Below the pieces are notes generated by a model. The model was not told the origin of the DNA. It saw only the letters and a list, made by a program, of their open reading frames with translations, and did not search any database. A stretch of DNA of 64,000 nucleotides from GCA-2794515 sp034436155 (GTDB taxonomy: Bacteria > Chloroflexota > Anaerolineae > Aggregatilineales > Phototrophicaceae), in assembly GCA_034436155.1 (NCBI GenBank), contig DAOTVP010000015.1, positions 73,538 through 137,537 on the forward strand, written 5' to 3'. Shown one piece after another: positions 25,839-34,791 of the stretch. Every line of letters begins with the position of its first letter. Within the stretch, counting starts at the first letter, position 1. Both the position numbers and the translations under genes were made by a program.

Positions 25839-27776
25839 TTGAAAAAGATGATCTCTGTGGTGTTAGAACGATTTTTGCAACAATCTTTAGATTTGCTCAA
25901 CGAAACGTTAGCGGCGGCGATTGTTGTCGTGGCGGCTTCGTTATTGCTCTACAATTTATCGCGTAATTTACGCAATCGGGTTGCACGCACATCGGCGGGA
26001 GTTTTGGCTTGTGTGACGGTGGTCTATGTAGGTGATGTATTGATGGCGTTGGCTATGCAATCCGCAACCATTGAGGCATTGTTGCGCTTTCAGTGGATAG
26101 GCTTGGCATTCATCCCCGCCAGCACCTTTCATTTATCTGATGCGCTCCTCGCAACAACGGGTTTGCCCTCGCGGGGTAGGCGCAGGCGTGTTGTTCGTAT
26201 TTTATACGCCATTGCCACCGCCTTACTGGTGCTTGCCGCCCTCACAGATGAGTTGGTCTTATTTGTGCGTTTGGATGATGGGCGGGTGAGCCTGAACGCT
26301 GGCACATTTTTTGGTTTGTATATGGCGTATCTCATCCCGACCAGCATCATCGCCGTCACCAATGTCTGGCGGGCGCGGGCGCGGTGCATCACCAAAAGCA
26401 CACAACGCCGTATGACGTATTTGCTGGTGTCGGTCTTGATGCCCACCATCGGCATTTTTCCGTATTCGACATTTTTGCCCGTTGGTGAAGAATTTACCGC
26501 ATGGGCGTTGGTTTTGGTGAATTTGACGAATATCGTTGTGATTTTGGCGCTCTTATTCCTCGCGTACCCGCTATCCTTTTTTGGCTCAGATTTGCCCGAC
26601 CGTGTGGTCAAAGCCGATTTGTTACGATTCATGCTACTCGGTCCCGCGACGGGTTTATTGGCGTTGGTGGTGATTATTTATAACGCGCCCCTCTCGCGCC
26701 TTTTAGGAGGCTTAGGCGAAGAATTTATGCCATTTATGGTGGTCGCGGTCATCTTGTTGTGGCAATGGACGGTCGATGGTTTGTTGCCATACCTCGAAAA
26801 ACGCCTGATTTATTATGATGATACCGAACAAGTCAGCCAATTGCGTAACCTGAATGAGCGCCTCTTTACCCGTGCCGATTTGTTGCAATTATTAGAGGCA
26901 AATTTAGAAGCAACTTGCGATTCGATGCAAGTATCGGGGGCATTTATCGTCAAGATGAATCAATCTGTCCCCGAATTGGTCAAGACGGCGGGGCATATTC
27001 ATATCTTAGAAGATATGCTCAAGACTGCCGATTTCCCATTAAATAGCCTGATGCCCTCTAAACGGGTACGCTGGTCAGATTATTGGCTGGTGGGGTTATA
27101 TAGCCACCGACATGGACAAAATGAAACGGTCACAGAAGAATTGATTGGGGTGTTGGGGTTTGTCGCTTCATCATCCGATTTGAGCGCCGATGATGAAAAG
27201 TTATTGGCGCGTTTTACCAAACGTCTGACCAACGCGCTCGATGATTTATTGCTCCAAGAGGAATTATACGCCGCTTTAGAGGGGTTATTGCCTCAAATCA
27301 ATGTTACACGGGCGCGTGTTGCCGAAGTGGATTATCTGCCCGGTCGTGATGCCAAACCGCGTATCACTAATGGCAATTTGCCCAACCGTGATGAACTCAT
27401 CGAACAAGTTCACGCCGCGTTGCGTCATTATTGGGGCGGACCAGGGTTGACGAGCAGTCGTTTATTAGAATTATATGCCGTCCAACGTGCCTTGCCCGAT
27501 AATGATGATAACCCCGTGCGGGCATTACGCACTGTTTTGCTCAATGCCATCGAAAAACTGAAGCCCGAAGGCGAGCGCAGTATGAAAAATCCAGAGTGGA
27601 CACTCTATAACATTTTACAACTGCGCTTTTTAGAACAGCGCAAAGTGCGCGATACCGCCACTCGTCTTTATATGAGCGATGCGAACTTGTATCGCAAACA
27701 AAATGTCGCTATCGAGGCGGTGGTAGATGTGTTACTTGAGATGGAACGCGAGGCGATGTCTATACAATTTTCATAA
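25839..27776 (+). CDS. 7TM sensor protein with GAF-like region and C-terminal HTH
   Basis: 645 residues and not a known named gene. The N-terminal 290 residues carry about eight hydrophobic segments, resembling the 7TM region of histidine kinases. The region at about 335-480 (LFTRADLLQLLEANLEATCDSMQ through SSDLSADDEKLLARFTKRL) looks like a GAF domain. There is no HisKA/HATPase. The C-terminus (LRFLEQRKVRDTATRLYMSD, then NLYRKQNVAIEAV) reads as a sigma-4/Fis-like helix-turn-helix with a basic second helix. It could be a one-component membrane-bound regulator. Start is TTG 25839 (AGGG close upstream) or ATG 25848. Confidence 0.6.
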   Translation: MKKMISVVLERFLQQSLDLLNETLAAAIVVVAASLLLYNLSRNLRNRVARTSAGVLACVTVVYVGDVLMALAMQSATIEALLRFQWIGLAFIPASTFHLSDALLATTGLPSRGRRRRVVRILYAIATALLVLAALTDELVLFVRLDDGRVSLNAGTFFGLYMAYLIPTSIIAVTNVWRARARCITKSTQRRMTYLLVSVLMPTIGIFPYSTFLPVGEEFTAWALVLVNLTNIVVILALLFLAYPLSFFGSDLPDRVVKADLLRFMLLGPATGLLALVVIIYNAPLSRLLGGLGEEFMPFMVVAVILLWQWTVDGLLPYLEKRLIYYDDTEQVSQLRNLNERLFTRADLLQLLEANLEATCDSMQVSGAFIVKMNQSVPELVKTAGHIHILEDMLKTADFPLNSLMPSKRVRWSDYWLVGLYSHRHGQNETVTEELIGVLGFVASSSDLSADDEKLLARFTKRLTNALDDLLLQEELYAALEGLLPQINVTRARVAEVDYLPGRDAKPRITNGNLPNRDELIEQVHAALRHYWGGPGLTSSRLLELYAVQRALPDNDDNPVRALRTVLLNAIEKLKPEGERSMKNPEWTLYNILQLRFLEQRKVRDTATRLYMSDANLYRKQNVAIEAVVDVLLEMEREAMSIQFS

Positions 27777-27823
27777 TAAATCGTACAAAAGTCATATTTT
27801 ATGCGCGAATCGGTGTTTTGTAT

Positions 27824-27852
27824 TTGCATCATGCTTAAAAACTGCCTATAAT
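27824..27852 (+). promoter_or_regulatory. Sigma-A promoter of the S1-domain gene
   Basis: TTGCAT (27824-27829), exactly 17 bp, TATAAT (27847-27852). It is the cleanest promoter in the window; expected start near 27859 gives a 53-base leader before ATG 27912. Confidence 0.85.
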
Positions 27853-27911
27853 GACATAACAGAGGGAACTAAAGAATGTTAGATGTTTATCGGTAGTTTA
27901 GAGGGGATTTT

Positions 27912-28910
27912 ATGTCTATTGATGCACACCGTTATGATTACATTCCGCCACCGTTGACGCTGGATGAAGGCTATTGGACTGCATTGCTCCAAGAAGGTGA
28001 AAATGCCACCAGTGTCCCTCAACACGATGAATTTATGCCTCATTTCACACGATTTGATGATGATATGGCAGATTCGATAGATGCAGGGCATCATGGTCTC
28101 TATCATCACGAATCATCGGAAGATTGGGAAGCCATCGAGACAGTTTTTTCCTCTGACGAAGTGATAGAGGTGACGGTTATTGGCTATAATCGGGGTGGGT
28201 TATTGGCTGCGTGGCGTAGCTTGCGTGGATTCGTCCCTGCTAGTCAACTCATCAATTTTCCCGCCACATCGAATCAGATAATCCGTCGCAATGCGTTAAT
28301 GAATCGCGTTGGCGAAATCATGCACTTGCGAGTTATCGAATTGTTGGTCGAAAAAAATCGGTTGATTTTATCGGAACGTGCCGCCCAAGCTAACCCTGGC
28401 GAACGCGCCAATATTTTGCATACCCTACAAGCGGGCGATATTGTTGAGGGGATCGTCACCAATTTGTGCGATTTTGGTGCATTTATCGATTTGGGTGGGT
28501 TAGAAGGGCTTGTTCATATCAGCGAATTAAGCTGGGGCAGGGTGGGGCATCCAGAAAATCTGCTCACACGCGGGCAAATCCTTCGTGCGTATGTTTTGGG
28601 TGTAGACCAAGAAGCCAGTCGCATCGCGCTCAGCTTAAAACGCCTGCGTCCAGACCCGTGGAAGACGGTGCAAGACCGCTATAGGGTCGGGCAAGTGGTG
28701 GAAGGTGTTATCACCAATGTGGTTGATTTTGGCGCGTTTGCGTGCATCGAAGAAGGTTTAGAAGGACTCATTCATGTGTCCGAATTGGCAGAGGGTCACT
28801 TTTTGCATCCGCGTAATGTGGTCAAAGAGGGGCAACATATCCGCGCACGCCTTTTGAATATCAATGGCGCGGCAAGGCGCTTAGGATTGAGCCTGCGCCT
28901 AGAAGAATGA
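27912..28910 (+). CDS. S1 RNA-binding repeat protein (ribosomal protein S1-like)
   Basis: 332 residues with an acidic N-terminal 70 residues, a divergent S1 domain (VTVIGYNRGGLLAAWRSLRG, about 80-145) and two canonical S1 domains (GDIVEGIVTNLCDFGAFIDL at about 175-250 and GQVVEGVITNVVDFGAFACI at about 260-332), each with the GLVHISEL/GLIHVSEL strand. Three or four repeats with GFVPASQL in the first match short S1 proteins of Gram-positive and Chloroflexota type, which help mRNAs bind the ribosome. GAGGGG precedes ATG 27912. A hairpin follows the stop. Whether it is the only S1 of the genome is unknown. Confidence 0.85.
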   Translation: MSIDAHRYDYIPPPLTLDEGYWTALLQEGENATSVPQHDEFMPHFTRFDDDMADSIDAGHHGLYHHESSEDWEAIETVFSSDEVIEVTVIGYNRGGLLAAWRSLRGFVPASQLINFPATSNQIIRRNALMNRVGEIMHLRVIELLVEKNRLILSERAAQANPGERANILHTLQAGDIVEGIVTNLCDFGAFIDLGGLEGLVHISELSWGRVGHPENLLTRGQILRAYVLGVDQEASRIALSLKRLRPDPWKTVQDRYRVGQVVEGVITNVVDFGAFACIEEGLEGLIHVSELAEGHFLHPRNVVKEGQHIRARLLNINGAARRLGLSLRLEE

Positions 28911-28920
28911 TCGTGTTGGT

Positions 28921-28945
28921 GGACGCGCTTTTTGCGCGTCCGTTT
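28921..28945. terminator. Bidirectional terminator hairpin sharing arms with 14288-14307
   Basis: GGACGCGC-TTTTT-GCGCGTCC (28921-28941) followed by GTTTT, placed between the convergent S1 gene and ImmA/IrrE-like gene. Arms and flanking GT are identical to the hairpin at 14288, so it may be a repeat used as terminator. Confidence 0.65.
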
Positions 28946-29370
28946 TATCCAAATAATTCCAGTAGCCGTTGACGTGCGTCTTCTTCGGGCGCTTCAAATT
29001 CTTGGCTAATTGTCATCGGATTACGACTACTCGCCGTCATGCCCTCCAACATTGGCGCGGGCATGATAATCATGCGTGCGAATGCGCGTAACATCTCTTC
29101 ATTTTGTTTGACAATCTCGAACAAACCGCGTTGTTTTCCCCATTCGCTGGTGGCGATATGCCGTGCCAATAACCGCGCCAATGACATGCGCGGCGAATAC
29201 TGGTCTTTGATGCTCAAAAATGTCCCAGAAAGTTGATTCACGTCCACTTCATCCCACATGCCTGCTTTGGGGTGTTGGAGCATAGACTCAATTGGTACGG
29301 GGGGCGCATGAATATCAAACGATTCCAACAATTCATGGGTGATTGCTTCTAGGCGTTTTAAGTCATCCAT
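28945..29370 (-). CDS. ImmA/IrrE-like protein lacking the zinc motif
   Basis: 141 residues. The C-terminal half matches ImmA/IrrE metallopeptidases (LRAFARMIIMPAPMLEGM, then EFEAPEEDARQRLLEL, like the usual A-x-x-FA-x-x-LLMP and the HTH that follows). The zinc-binding HEXXH expected in the middle is replaced by LARLLARHIATSEWG, so it should not be a protease. N-terminal PPVPIESMLQHP also fits the family. It overlaps rsmD by 8 bases, thus co-expressed with it. A role as a scaffold or regulator is possible. Confidence 0.65.
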   Translation of the reverse strand: MDDLKRLEAITHELLESFDIHAPPVPIESMLQHPKAGMWDEVDVNQLSGTFLSIKDQYSPRMSLARLLARHIATSEWGKQRGLFEIVKQNEEMLRAFARMIIMPAPMLEGMTASSRNPMTISQEFEAPEEDARQRLLELFG

Positions 29371-29944
29371 CGGCTTGTGTATCCTCTTCTTTCAGCATGT
29401 AGAACAATAATAACGTCTTGCCATAAATCCGTTCATCCGTCAATTCGAGGTTAGATAATGATACATCCGTCAATTCTTTGGGGTCAATTTGTACGGTGAC
29501 AATTGTCTCATCGCCCAGCCATGCTGGAGTTTTATCCAACGCTTGCAATGCCTCTAGCCATAATCCTTTGTATTGGGGTGGGGCGACATAAATAAAATCG
29601 AAAGGCGGTTGGGGCGGGTTTGTTTTGATAAACGCGAATACATCGGCTTGTCGCACCACCGCCCCCGCTTTGAGTTTGGTGATGTCGAGGTTATCTTCAA
29701 TTGTACGGCACGCGATTCGTTCTTTTTCGATGAACACGGTTTGTTTTGCGCCGCGACTGAGCGCCTCTATGCCAACGCTACCCGTCCCTGCGAACAAATC
29801 TAAAAAGCGTGCGCCGATAATATCGCGCCCGATGATGTTGAAATAGGCTTCTTTGACCCTATCCATGACGGGACGGGTGGTATCGCCCGGTACAAGTTTG
29901 AGTTTGCGCCCTTTGGCGCTCCCTGCAATGACACGAATTGGCAT
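29363..29944 (-). CDS. rsmD: 16S rRNA (guanine966-N2)-methyltransferase
   Basis: 193 residues, the normal size. MPIRVIAGSAKGRKLKLVPG at the start, RPVMDRVKEAYFNII (D-R-x-K/R-E block), SAM-binding FLDLFAGTGSVGIEALSRGA and VFIEKE. The catalytic tetrapeptide, usually DPPY/NPPY, reads APPQY (IYVAPPQYKGLW). I believe related Chloroflexota proteins share this, from memory. It overlaps the ImmA/IrrE-like gene and follows the URO-D gene by 2 bp, so these lie in one operon. Confidence 0.9.
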   Translation of the reverse strand: MPIRVIAGSAKGRKLKLVPGDTTRPVMDRVKEAYFNIIGRDIIGARFLDLFAGTGSVGIEALSRGAKQTVFIEKERIACRTIEDNLDITKLKAGAVVRQADVFAFIKTNPPQPPFDFIYVAPPQYKGLWLEALQALDKTPAWLGDETIVTVQIDPKELTDVSLSNLELTDERIYGKTLLLFYMLKEEDTQADG

Positions 29945-29946
29945 AA

Positions 29947-30933
29947 TTATCCTAAAATATCCACCGCTTCGCGCACCATCCGTATGTGCGATAACGGGGT
30001 TGTGATGGGTATAGTCGCATTCGCACCAATGATAATGCGCGTGCGATTGGTTTCGATCAAGGCTTCGCGGATGCTCTCACGGATGAGTGTGGGTGTGCCG
30101 AGTATCAGATGTTTTTCGATATTTAAGCCACCACACAACACTTGACTGGTGCGCGTTTTGGCGGTCATCCAATCGGGTTGTTTATCCGTTGCATCCCAAT
30201 GGATGATTGGTAACGGGTAACTCGTCGCCAGCGCGAACATCGGGTTCTCTGCGAGGTGGAGCATACTCAACCACCAACGCGAGTCTCTATTTTCTAAAAC
30301 TTTGCGGTCATATGGGATGCCAAATTCGACATATTCCGCCTCAGACATCACCGAAAAACTAGCACAATCCATTGTATATGATACACCCGAAATGCCAATT
30401 TTACGGAGTGAATCGACCAACCTTAGTGTATTTTCGGTCAGGATATTTAATCCTGTGATGAAGCGTTGAGGTGCGGTTCGCATATGGATGAGCAAGGTAT
30501 TTTCACCTGCTATCATGCGTGCTTGTGATAGCGGGCTATAAATATGTGCCAAAACAGGGATTTGTTTGGTGTTGGCTTCGGCGATAATCCCGCGTAAGGC
30601 TTCGAGATATTTGCCCAATTCACCCCGACCAGGATCGAGTGTGCGTAATTCTGTCCAGTCGAGTGTGCGTTTGATGATGGGTTTGATGATATGTGCATCG
30701 CCCGATGGGTCGCCCGTCCAAACGGCTTCTACACCATAATCGGATACGCAATAGGCGCTGAACGGGGTGGTGTGGATGAAATCCCAATCATATTGCTCCT
30801 GAAAATCGAGCGTAGAACGCACAAAATCGGCAATTCGCAAGTCATCGCCCGGGAAATGTCGCCAAATTGCAACAGGGGCGCGGTCTGGTTTTTCGCCATG
30901 TAGGGTGCGCTCTAATCGCTCACGTTTATCCAT
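29947..30933 (-). CDS. Uroporphyrinogen decarboxylase family protein
   Basis: 328 residues of the URO-D (alpha/beta)8 fold. Typical start RERLERTLHGEKPDRAPVAI; later VLAHIYSPLSQARMIAG, ISGVSYTMDCASFSVMS, PIIHWDATD and CGGLNIEKHLILGTP. The HemE signature with the double Arg (RQAGRY) is replaced by AIWRHFPGDD, so it is probably not the heme enzyme; relatives include corrinoid methyltransferases and many undefined proteins. ATG 30933 is chosen: it lies 5 bp after the upstream stop, while a start at 30984 would overlap 46 bases. Precedes rsmD by 2 bp. Confidence 0.8.
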   Translation of the reverse strand: MDKRERLERTLHGEKPDRAPVAIWRHFPGDDLRIADFVRSTLDFQEQYDWDFIHTTPFSAYCVSDYGVEAVWTGDPSGDAHIIKPIIKRTLDWTELRTLDPGRGELGKYLEALRGIIAEANTKQIPVLAHIYSPLSQARMIAGENTLLIHMRTAPQRFITGLNILTENTLRLVDSLRKIGISGVSYTMDCASFSVMSEAEYVEFGIPYDRKVLENRDSRWWLSMLHLAENPMFALATSYPLPIIHWDATDKQPDWMTAKTRTSQVLCGGLNIEKHLILGTPTLIRESIREALIETNRTRIIIGANATIPITTPLSHIRMVREAVDILG

Positions 30934-30938
30934 AACGG

Positions 30939-31832
30939 TTATACACTCGTTTCGGCATCCAATTCGGATAACCGTTGACGGCACATCCGCGCCAACATCA
31001 TATAACGGTCATCTTCGGTCGTCTTGAGGCTATTCGACCCATCCTCGATGATACGGGCTTTTTGGAGCGCGGCGGTGGTTTTGGTGACATAATCGTAAGC
31101 CTGTTGGAACGATTTAATCGCCCCAGATTTATCGCCACTGGCGCGTTGTGCCAATCCTCTGCCATACAGGGCATCGACATCATTGGATTTGATTGCCAAC
31201 ACCTCATCAAACGCACGTACAGCATCTACATTTTGTCCGTTACGATGTTGACCCCATGCCGCACCAATCATTTTTTGGCGTTCACGGCGGGCTTGTGATA
31301 ACACACTTAACCGTTCTTGGGCGATTGCTCTGATCGATTCGATTTGGGCATACACGGGATTTTGCGTCCATTGCCCATTCATTGGGATGTTTTGGGCGAA
31401 TTTGAGTTTGAGCGTGTTCTCAATCGAGGGCATCGCCAGTTTGAGCAAAATTTCTTCGACATATTCGTCCATGACCGAAAAATAATTCACAGCTTTGAGC
31501 GCCGTAAAGCCCGATAAAATCGGCTCGAAGGCGGGGGCGATGGCGGGGTCGCCGAGCATCATGTCTTCGAGACGGCTCACATTGTCGCGTGCTAACCCAA
31601 CCGAATCATGAAAATTACCCATGGTATGCAGACCAACCGCTTCGCGCAAGGTGTCTAAACTGGCTAAAAATGATGACCGTGCATTATTCAGCGCATTCCA
31701 AAAGGTGGTCGCATTGGCATCGGATGAATTGGGGGCGCTATTGGCGCTTTCTTTTAATCCATCTACCATATTCAAAATAGAATGCCGAATATCGGCAATA
31801 TGATTATCACTCAGGGCGAGGTTTGAAGGCAT
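30939..31832 (-). CDS. TPR-containing hypothetical protein
   Basis: 297 residues, soluble. Residues about 1-180 are helical without recognisable domain; residues 190-250 contain a TPR pair (HRNGQNVDAVRAFDEVLAIK and ALYGRGLAQRASGDKSGAIK). I do not know its function. It ends 5 bp before the URO-D start and starts 47 bp after the GT-C-like stop, so likely belongs to the same minus-strand transcript. Confidence 0.6.
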   Translation of the reverse strand: MPSNLALSDNHIADIRHSILNMVDGLKESANSAPNSSDANATTFWNALNNARSSFLASLDTLREAVGLHTMGNFHDSVGLARDNVSRLEDMMLGDPAIAPAFEPILSGFTALKAVNYFSVMDEYVEEILLKLAMPSIENTLKLKFAQNIPMNGQWTQNPVYAQIESIRAIAQERLSVLSQARRERQKMIGAAWGQHRNGQNVDAVRAFDEVLAIKSNDVDALYGRGLAQRASGDKSGAIKSFQQAYDYVTKTTAALQKARIIEDGSNSLKTTEDDRYMMLARMCRQRLSELDAETSV

Positions 31833-31879
31833 GGTAAGCTCCTAAATCCAAATAGATTAAATTTTTTTGATATGGGTAT

Positions 31880-34183
31880 CTATTGTACATTAAATTGGGC
31901 AGATAATGCCACTTGCGACCCGATGAATTCCGCATTAGATGTAAAAAAATTGACGCGATTTTCGTATAGACACGTATCGGGACACCGATACAATTCAATG
32001 ACGAGCCGATATTCTCCCTTTGAAAGTGTTGGTGTGACGGGGATGATGTATTCATCGAGGCTATATTTTTGTGATGACCAGCGTCGTGTTGGGTATCCCG
32101 CTAAATAACGCGGGGCGGTTTGTAACCAGCGTAAACCGGGCGCATCCACCGCTTGTAAAAATACCACCACCTGATAATTATCGGTGAGCCGTCGGGCGGT
32201 GCGCCATGCGACTTGAACGTGTATGGTATCTCCAACGTGATAGGTTGTTTTTGGATACAAGACATCATAGCCTAACATCTCAATGCCCACATCGGTTTTA
32301 TAATTTTGCGCCACAAAATGATTCAAAAAATGTCCATCGACAGGATATATCGAATATGGGGCTTGTGGGATGATGAATAAAATCACAAATAGTGTGAATC
32401 CCATGATGATAACCCCCACCAACCGCGCCGATTGAATAGGGAGTAAGCCCAATTCAACAATCGGATAAACACGTTTTCGTCTCGAAATACTGAATACGAT
32501 ATTGAGGATAAGTATAACCCCTACGCCTGCACTGATGCCCCACGCCGTTTCGCGGATGGGGGTCGACTCATAGCTGATGGTTAAAATGCCTTCGGTGGCA
32601 TTTCGGATATTCACTTGTATCAATCCTGTGGCGGGGTTAGCGATAATCCCCACAGGTGTCCCATTGACATCAGCACGCCAACCATCGGCATAAGCGCGTA
32701 ACACCTCGAAGGTGGCGCTGGTATTGGTTTGGATGAAATATTGGTCACGATGACTTTCTGTGAGCAGTAAACCCGCTTGCTTGGATGGGGTCAATTGACT
32801 TTGGGGTATCCGCACAACATTCCCCGTCTGATATTCGCTGATAAGGCGACGATTGGGGACGATCGGCATGGGTAAGGTGATAGGGATAGGTCGGGACGGG
32901 GGCAATACTGCCATACCATAACCCAATTGTTCGTGTGTAATTTGTGCCACGTTATCCCATGTACGGCTTTCATCTGACCAACGTGGCGCTAAACAAACAG
33001 GCAATGCCGATAAGCAAATCCCCACAATGATGATTGGTAATATCAATCGTTGCATATTCCGCGAGATATATCGTGATACCCCATACACCCCACTGCCGAC
33101 AATCGCCAAACATAAACTGATGGGGGTCATCAGCCATAAGGCTCTGGGCAGGATTAGCACGGCGATGCTGATCAACATCATGGCACCTATCGACCAAAAT
33201 ATGCGCCAGCGCCGATATAATTGTGAACTGAACAAGGTCAATATTCCCAAAACGGTGAATATTATCCCCCCCCAACCGATGCCCAATTGGGGGATATGAA
33301 TTTGTTGATTCAAGTCGATGGGTGTTATCGGCGCGATGATGTTATTCAGGCTTAAAATGGGCAATAAACGGGTGTATGGGGCTGGTATCCACGTCACGAG
33401 GTCTTGTTCTGACCACGCAGGTAGCCAAAAAAATGCCGATAATCCCAGCCCTATCAGCAGGGCGAATCCGCCACTCAACACACCGCGCCAATCGATACGC
33501 AGAGAGATAATCATCATTCCCCAAACAGCAATCAAGATCAGCGTGGATACGATAGCCATTTCGAGATGTGTCAGCCACATCAGCGCGTAAATCAGCGCCA
33601 AAATCACCCGATCTATCGGATTTTTGCACAGCGTTAGTCGCCCCATGCTCCATAAACTGGCGGGTAATAAGGCGCTGGCGATGAGAAGGGGCAAATCACC
33701 CAAAATATACGGGACCGTTAACCCGATAAACGGGCTATACACATATAGTAATGCGCCGATAATCGCATATTCTGCCCGCATCAAGCGCAATAGAAATAAA
33801 TAAGTCATCACACCGCATAACACGATTGCCCCACTAGCGACCAAGCGCATGGCGATAATGGTATCATTGGTGAAAAACAATTCGGTCAAAGCAGTGATAT
33901 AGGGCGTGGCAGGCGGGTAATAGTTGCCAATCGGCGCACCATACCCACTGAGTGCCCCTTCTATCCAACGCGGATAAATCCGCCCTTCGCGCAGGGCATC
34001 GGCATAACTCCACGCCATATACGCATGATTTTCGAGCGCCGTGTTGCTGGGAATATTCCCTTGTACGATGAACGGCAGGGCGATGATGAGCGACAAGCAG
34101 AACACAATCACAATACCCCAATCGGCAATTTGTTGCGATTGGCGCATCCATGTGGGTAAATCATGTGGATAATCATTATTCAT
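31880..34183 (-). CDS. Large multi-pass membrane protein, GT-C/PTPS-related type
   Basis: 767 residues. After an N-terminal helix comes a first outside loop with ENHAYMAWSYADALREGRIY, PRWIEGALSGYGAPIGNYYPP and ATPYITALTEL, the mark of the 6-pyruvoyl-tetrahydropterin-synthase-related membrane domain (GT-C-like). About ten further helices follow. From about 440 there is an outside domain (RISEYQTGNVVRIPQS, TFEVLRAYADGWRADVNGTP), more helices near 580, and a C-terminal beta domain (YHVGDTIHVQVAWRTARRL) frequent in Chloroflexota surface glycosyltransferases. It is predicted to glycosylate or assemble envelope polymers. Catalytic Asp not assigned. Confidence 0.7.
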   Translation of the reverse strand: MNNDYPHDLPTWMRQSQQIADWGIVIVFCLSLIIALPFIVQGNIPSNTALENHAYMAWSYADALREGRIYPRWIEGALSGYGAPIGNYYPPATPYITALTELFFTNDTIIAMRLVASGAIVLCGVMTYLFLLRLMRAEYAIIGALLYVYSPFIGLTVPYILGDLPLLIASALLPASLWSMGRLTLCKNPIDRVILALIYALMWLTHLEMAIVSTLILIAVWGMMIISLRIDWRGVLSGGFALLIGLGLSAFFWLPAWSEQDLVTWIPAPYTRLLPILSLNNIIAPITPIDLNQQIHIPQLGIGWGGIIFTVLGILTLFSSQLYRRWRIFWSIGAMMLISIAVLILPRALWLMTPISLCLAIVGSGVYGVSRYISRNMQRLILPIIIVGICLSALPVCLAPRWSDESRTWDNVAQITHEQLGYGMAVLPPSRPIPITLPMPIVPNRRLISEYQTGNVVRIPQSQLTPSKQAGLLLTESHRDQYFIQTNTSATFEVLRAYADGWRADVNGTPVGIIANPATGLIQVNIRNATEGILTISYESTPIRETAWGISAGVGVILILNIVFSISRRKRVYPIVELGLLPIQSARLVGVIIMGFTLFVILFIIPQAPYSIYPVDGHFLNHFVAQNYKTDVGIEMLGYDVLYPKTTYHVGDTIHVQVAWRTARRLTDNYQVVVFLQAVDAPGLRWLQTAPRYLAGYPTRRWSSQKYSLDEYIIPVTPTLSKGEYRLVIELYRCPDTCLYENRVNFFTSNAEFIGSQVALSAQFNVQ

Positions 34184-34287
34184 GGCGCTTATTGTACCCG
34201 ATTTTAGGTTTCTGCCGATAGGATTGTATCGCTATCACGCCGATTTTGTGCTATCCTGATTTTTCTGATTGGTGATGATATGATAAG

Positions 34288-34791
34288 ATGTCTGCTCATT
34301 TTGATATTCAAACCCCAAAATTAGACGATTTGCCCGCGATGATGGCGCTATGGTGGGAGCGCATGATAATTATCAGGCAAAGCGCCCCGCATTTGCATCG
34401 TCATATCCAAGCCGAAGCCGACTATCTCGCTCAATTGACGGCTTGGTTAACCGATGAACGGGCGATATTGCTTTGCGCCAAAAAAAATCATGCCCTCATC
34501 GGTTATATGGTGGGGATATGGCGCGATAATATCCCTGTCATTAGCGATATGGCGTTAGATGCACATACCTATCATCGTGGTTTGGCAAAAGGGTTATTTG
34601 GGGTTATGCAGACGCACATGATCGCCCGATCATCCGTCCCGATTATCATCCGCGTGGCGCGATATTACGCCGTTGAACAAGCCTTTTGGCGCGGATTAGG
34701 TGCAACAGAATGGATCAATCACACATGGGAGCGCAATCCCCTTTATCAGTGGATGCAATTGTCATCCGTCCCGCCGATCAAGCCGATATAA
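34288..34791 (+). CDS. GNAT family acetyltransferase, first of a pair
   Basis: 167 residues. FDIQTPKLDDLPAMMALWWE begins the fold; ALIGYMVGIWRDNIPVISDM and YHRGLAKGLFGVMQTHM give strands 2-4 with an abbreviated motif A (H-R-G-L-A-K). Then YAVEQAFWRGLGATEW as the C-terminal helix. Its 3' end overlaps the next GNAT in another frame. Substrate unknown. No clear Shine-Dalgarno precedes ATG 34288. Confidence 0.65.
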   Translation: MSAHFDIQTPKLDDLPAMMALWWERMIIIRQSAPHLHRHIQAEADYLAQLTAWLTDERAILLCAKKNHALIGYMVGIWRDNIPVISDMALDAHTYHRGLAKGLFGVMQTHMIARSSVPIIIRVARYYAVEQAFWRGLGATEWINHTWERNPLYQWMQLSSVPPIKPI

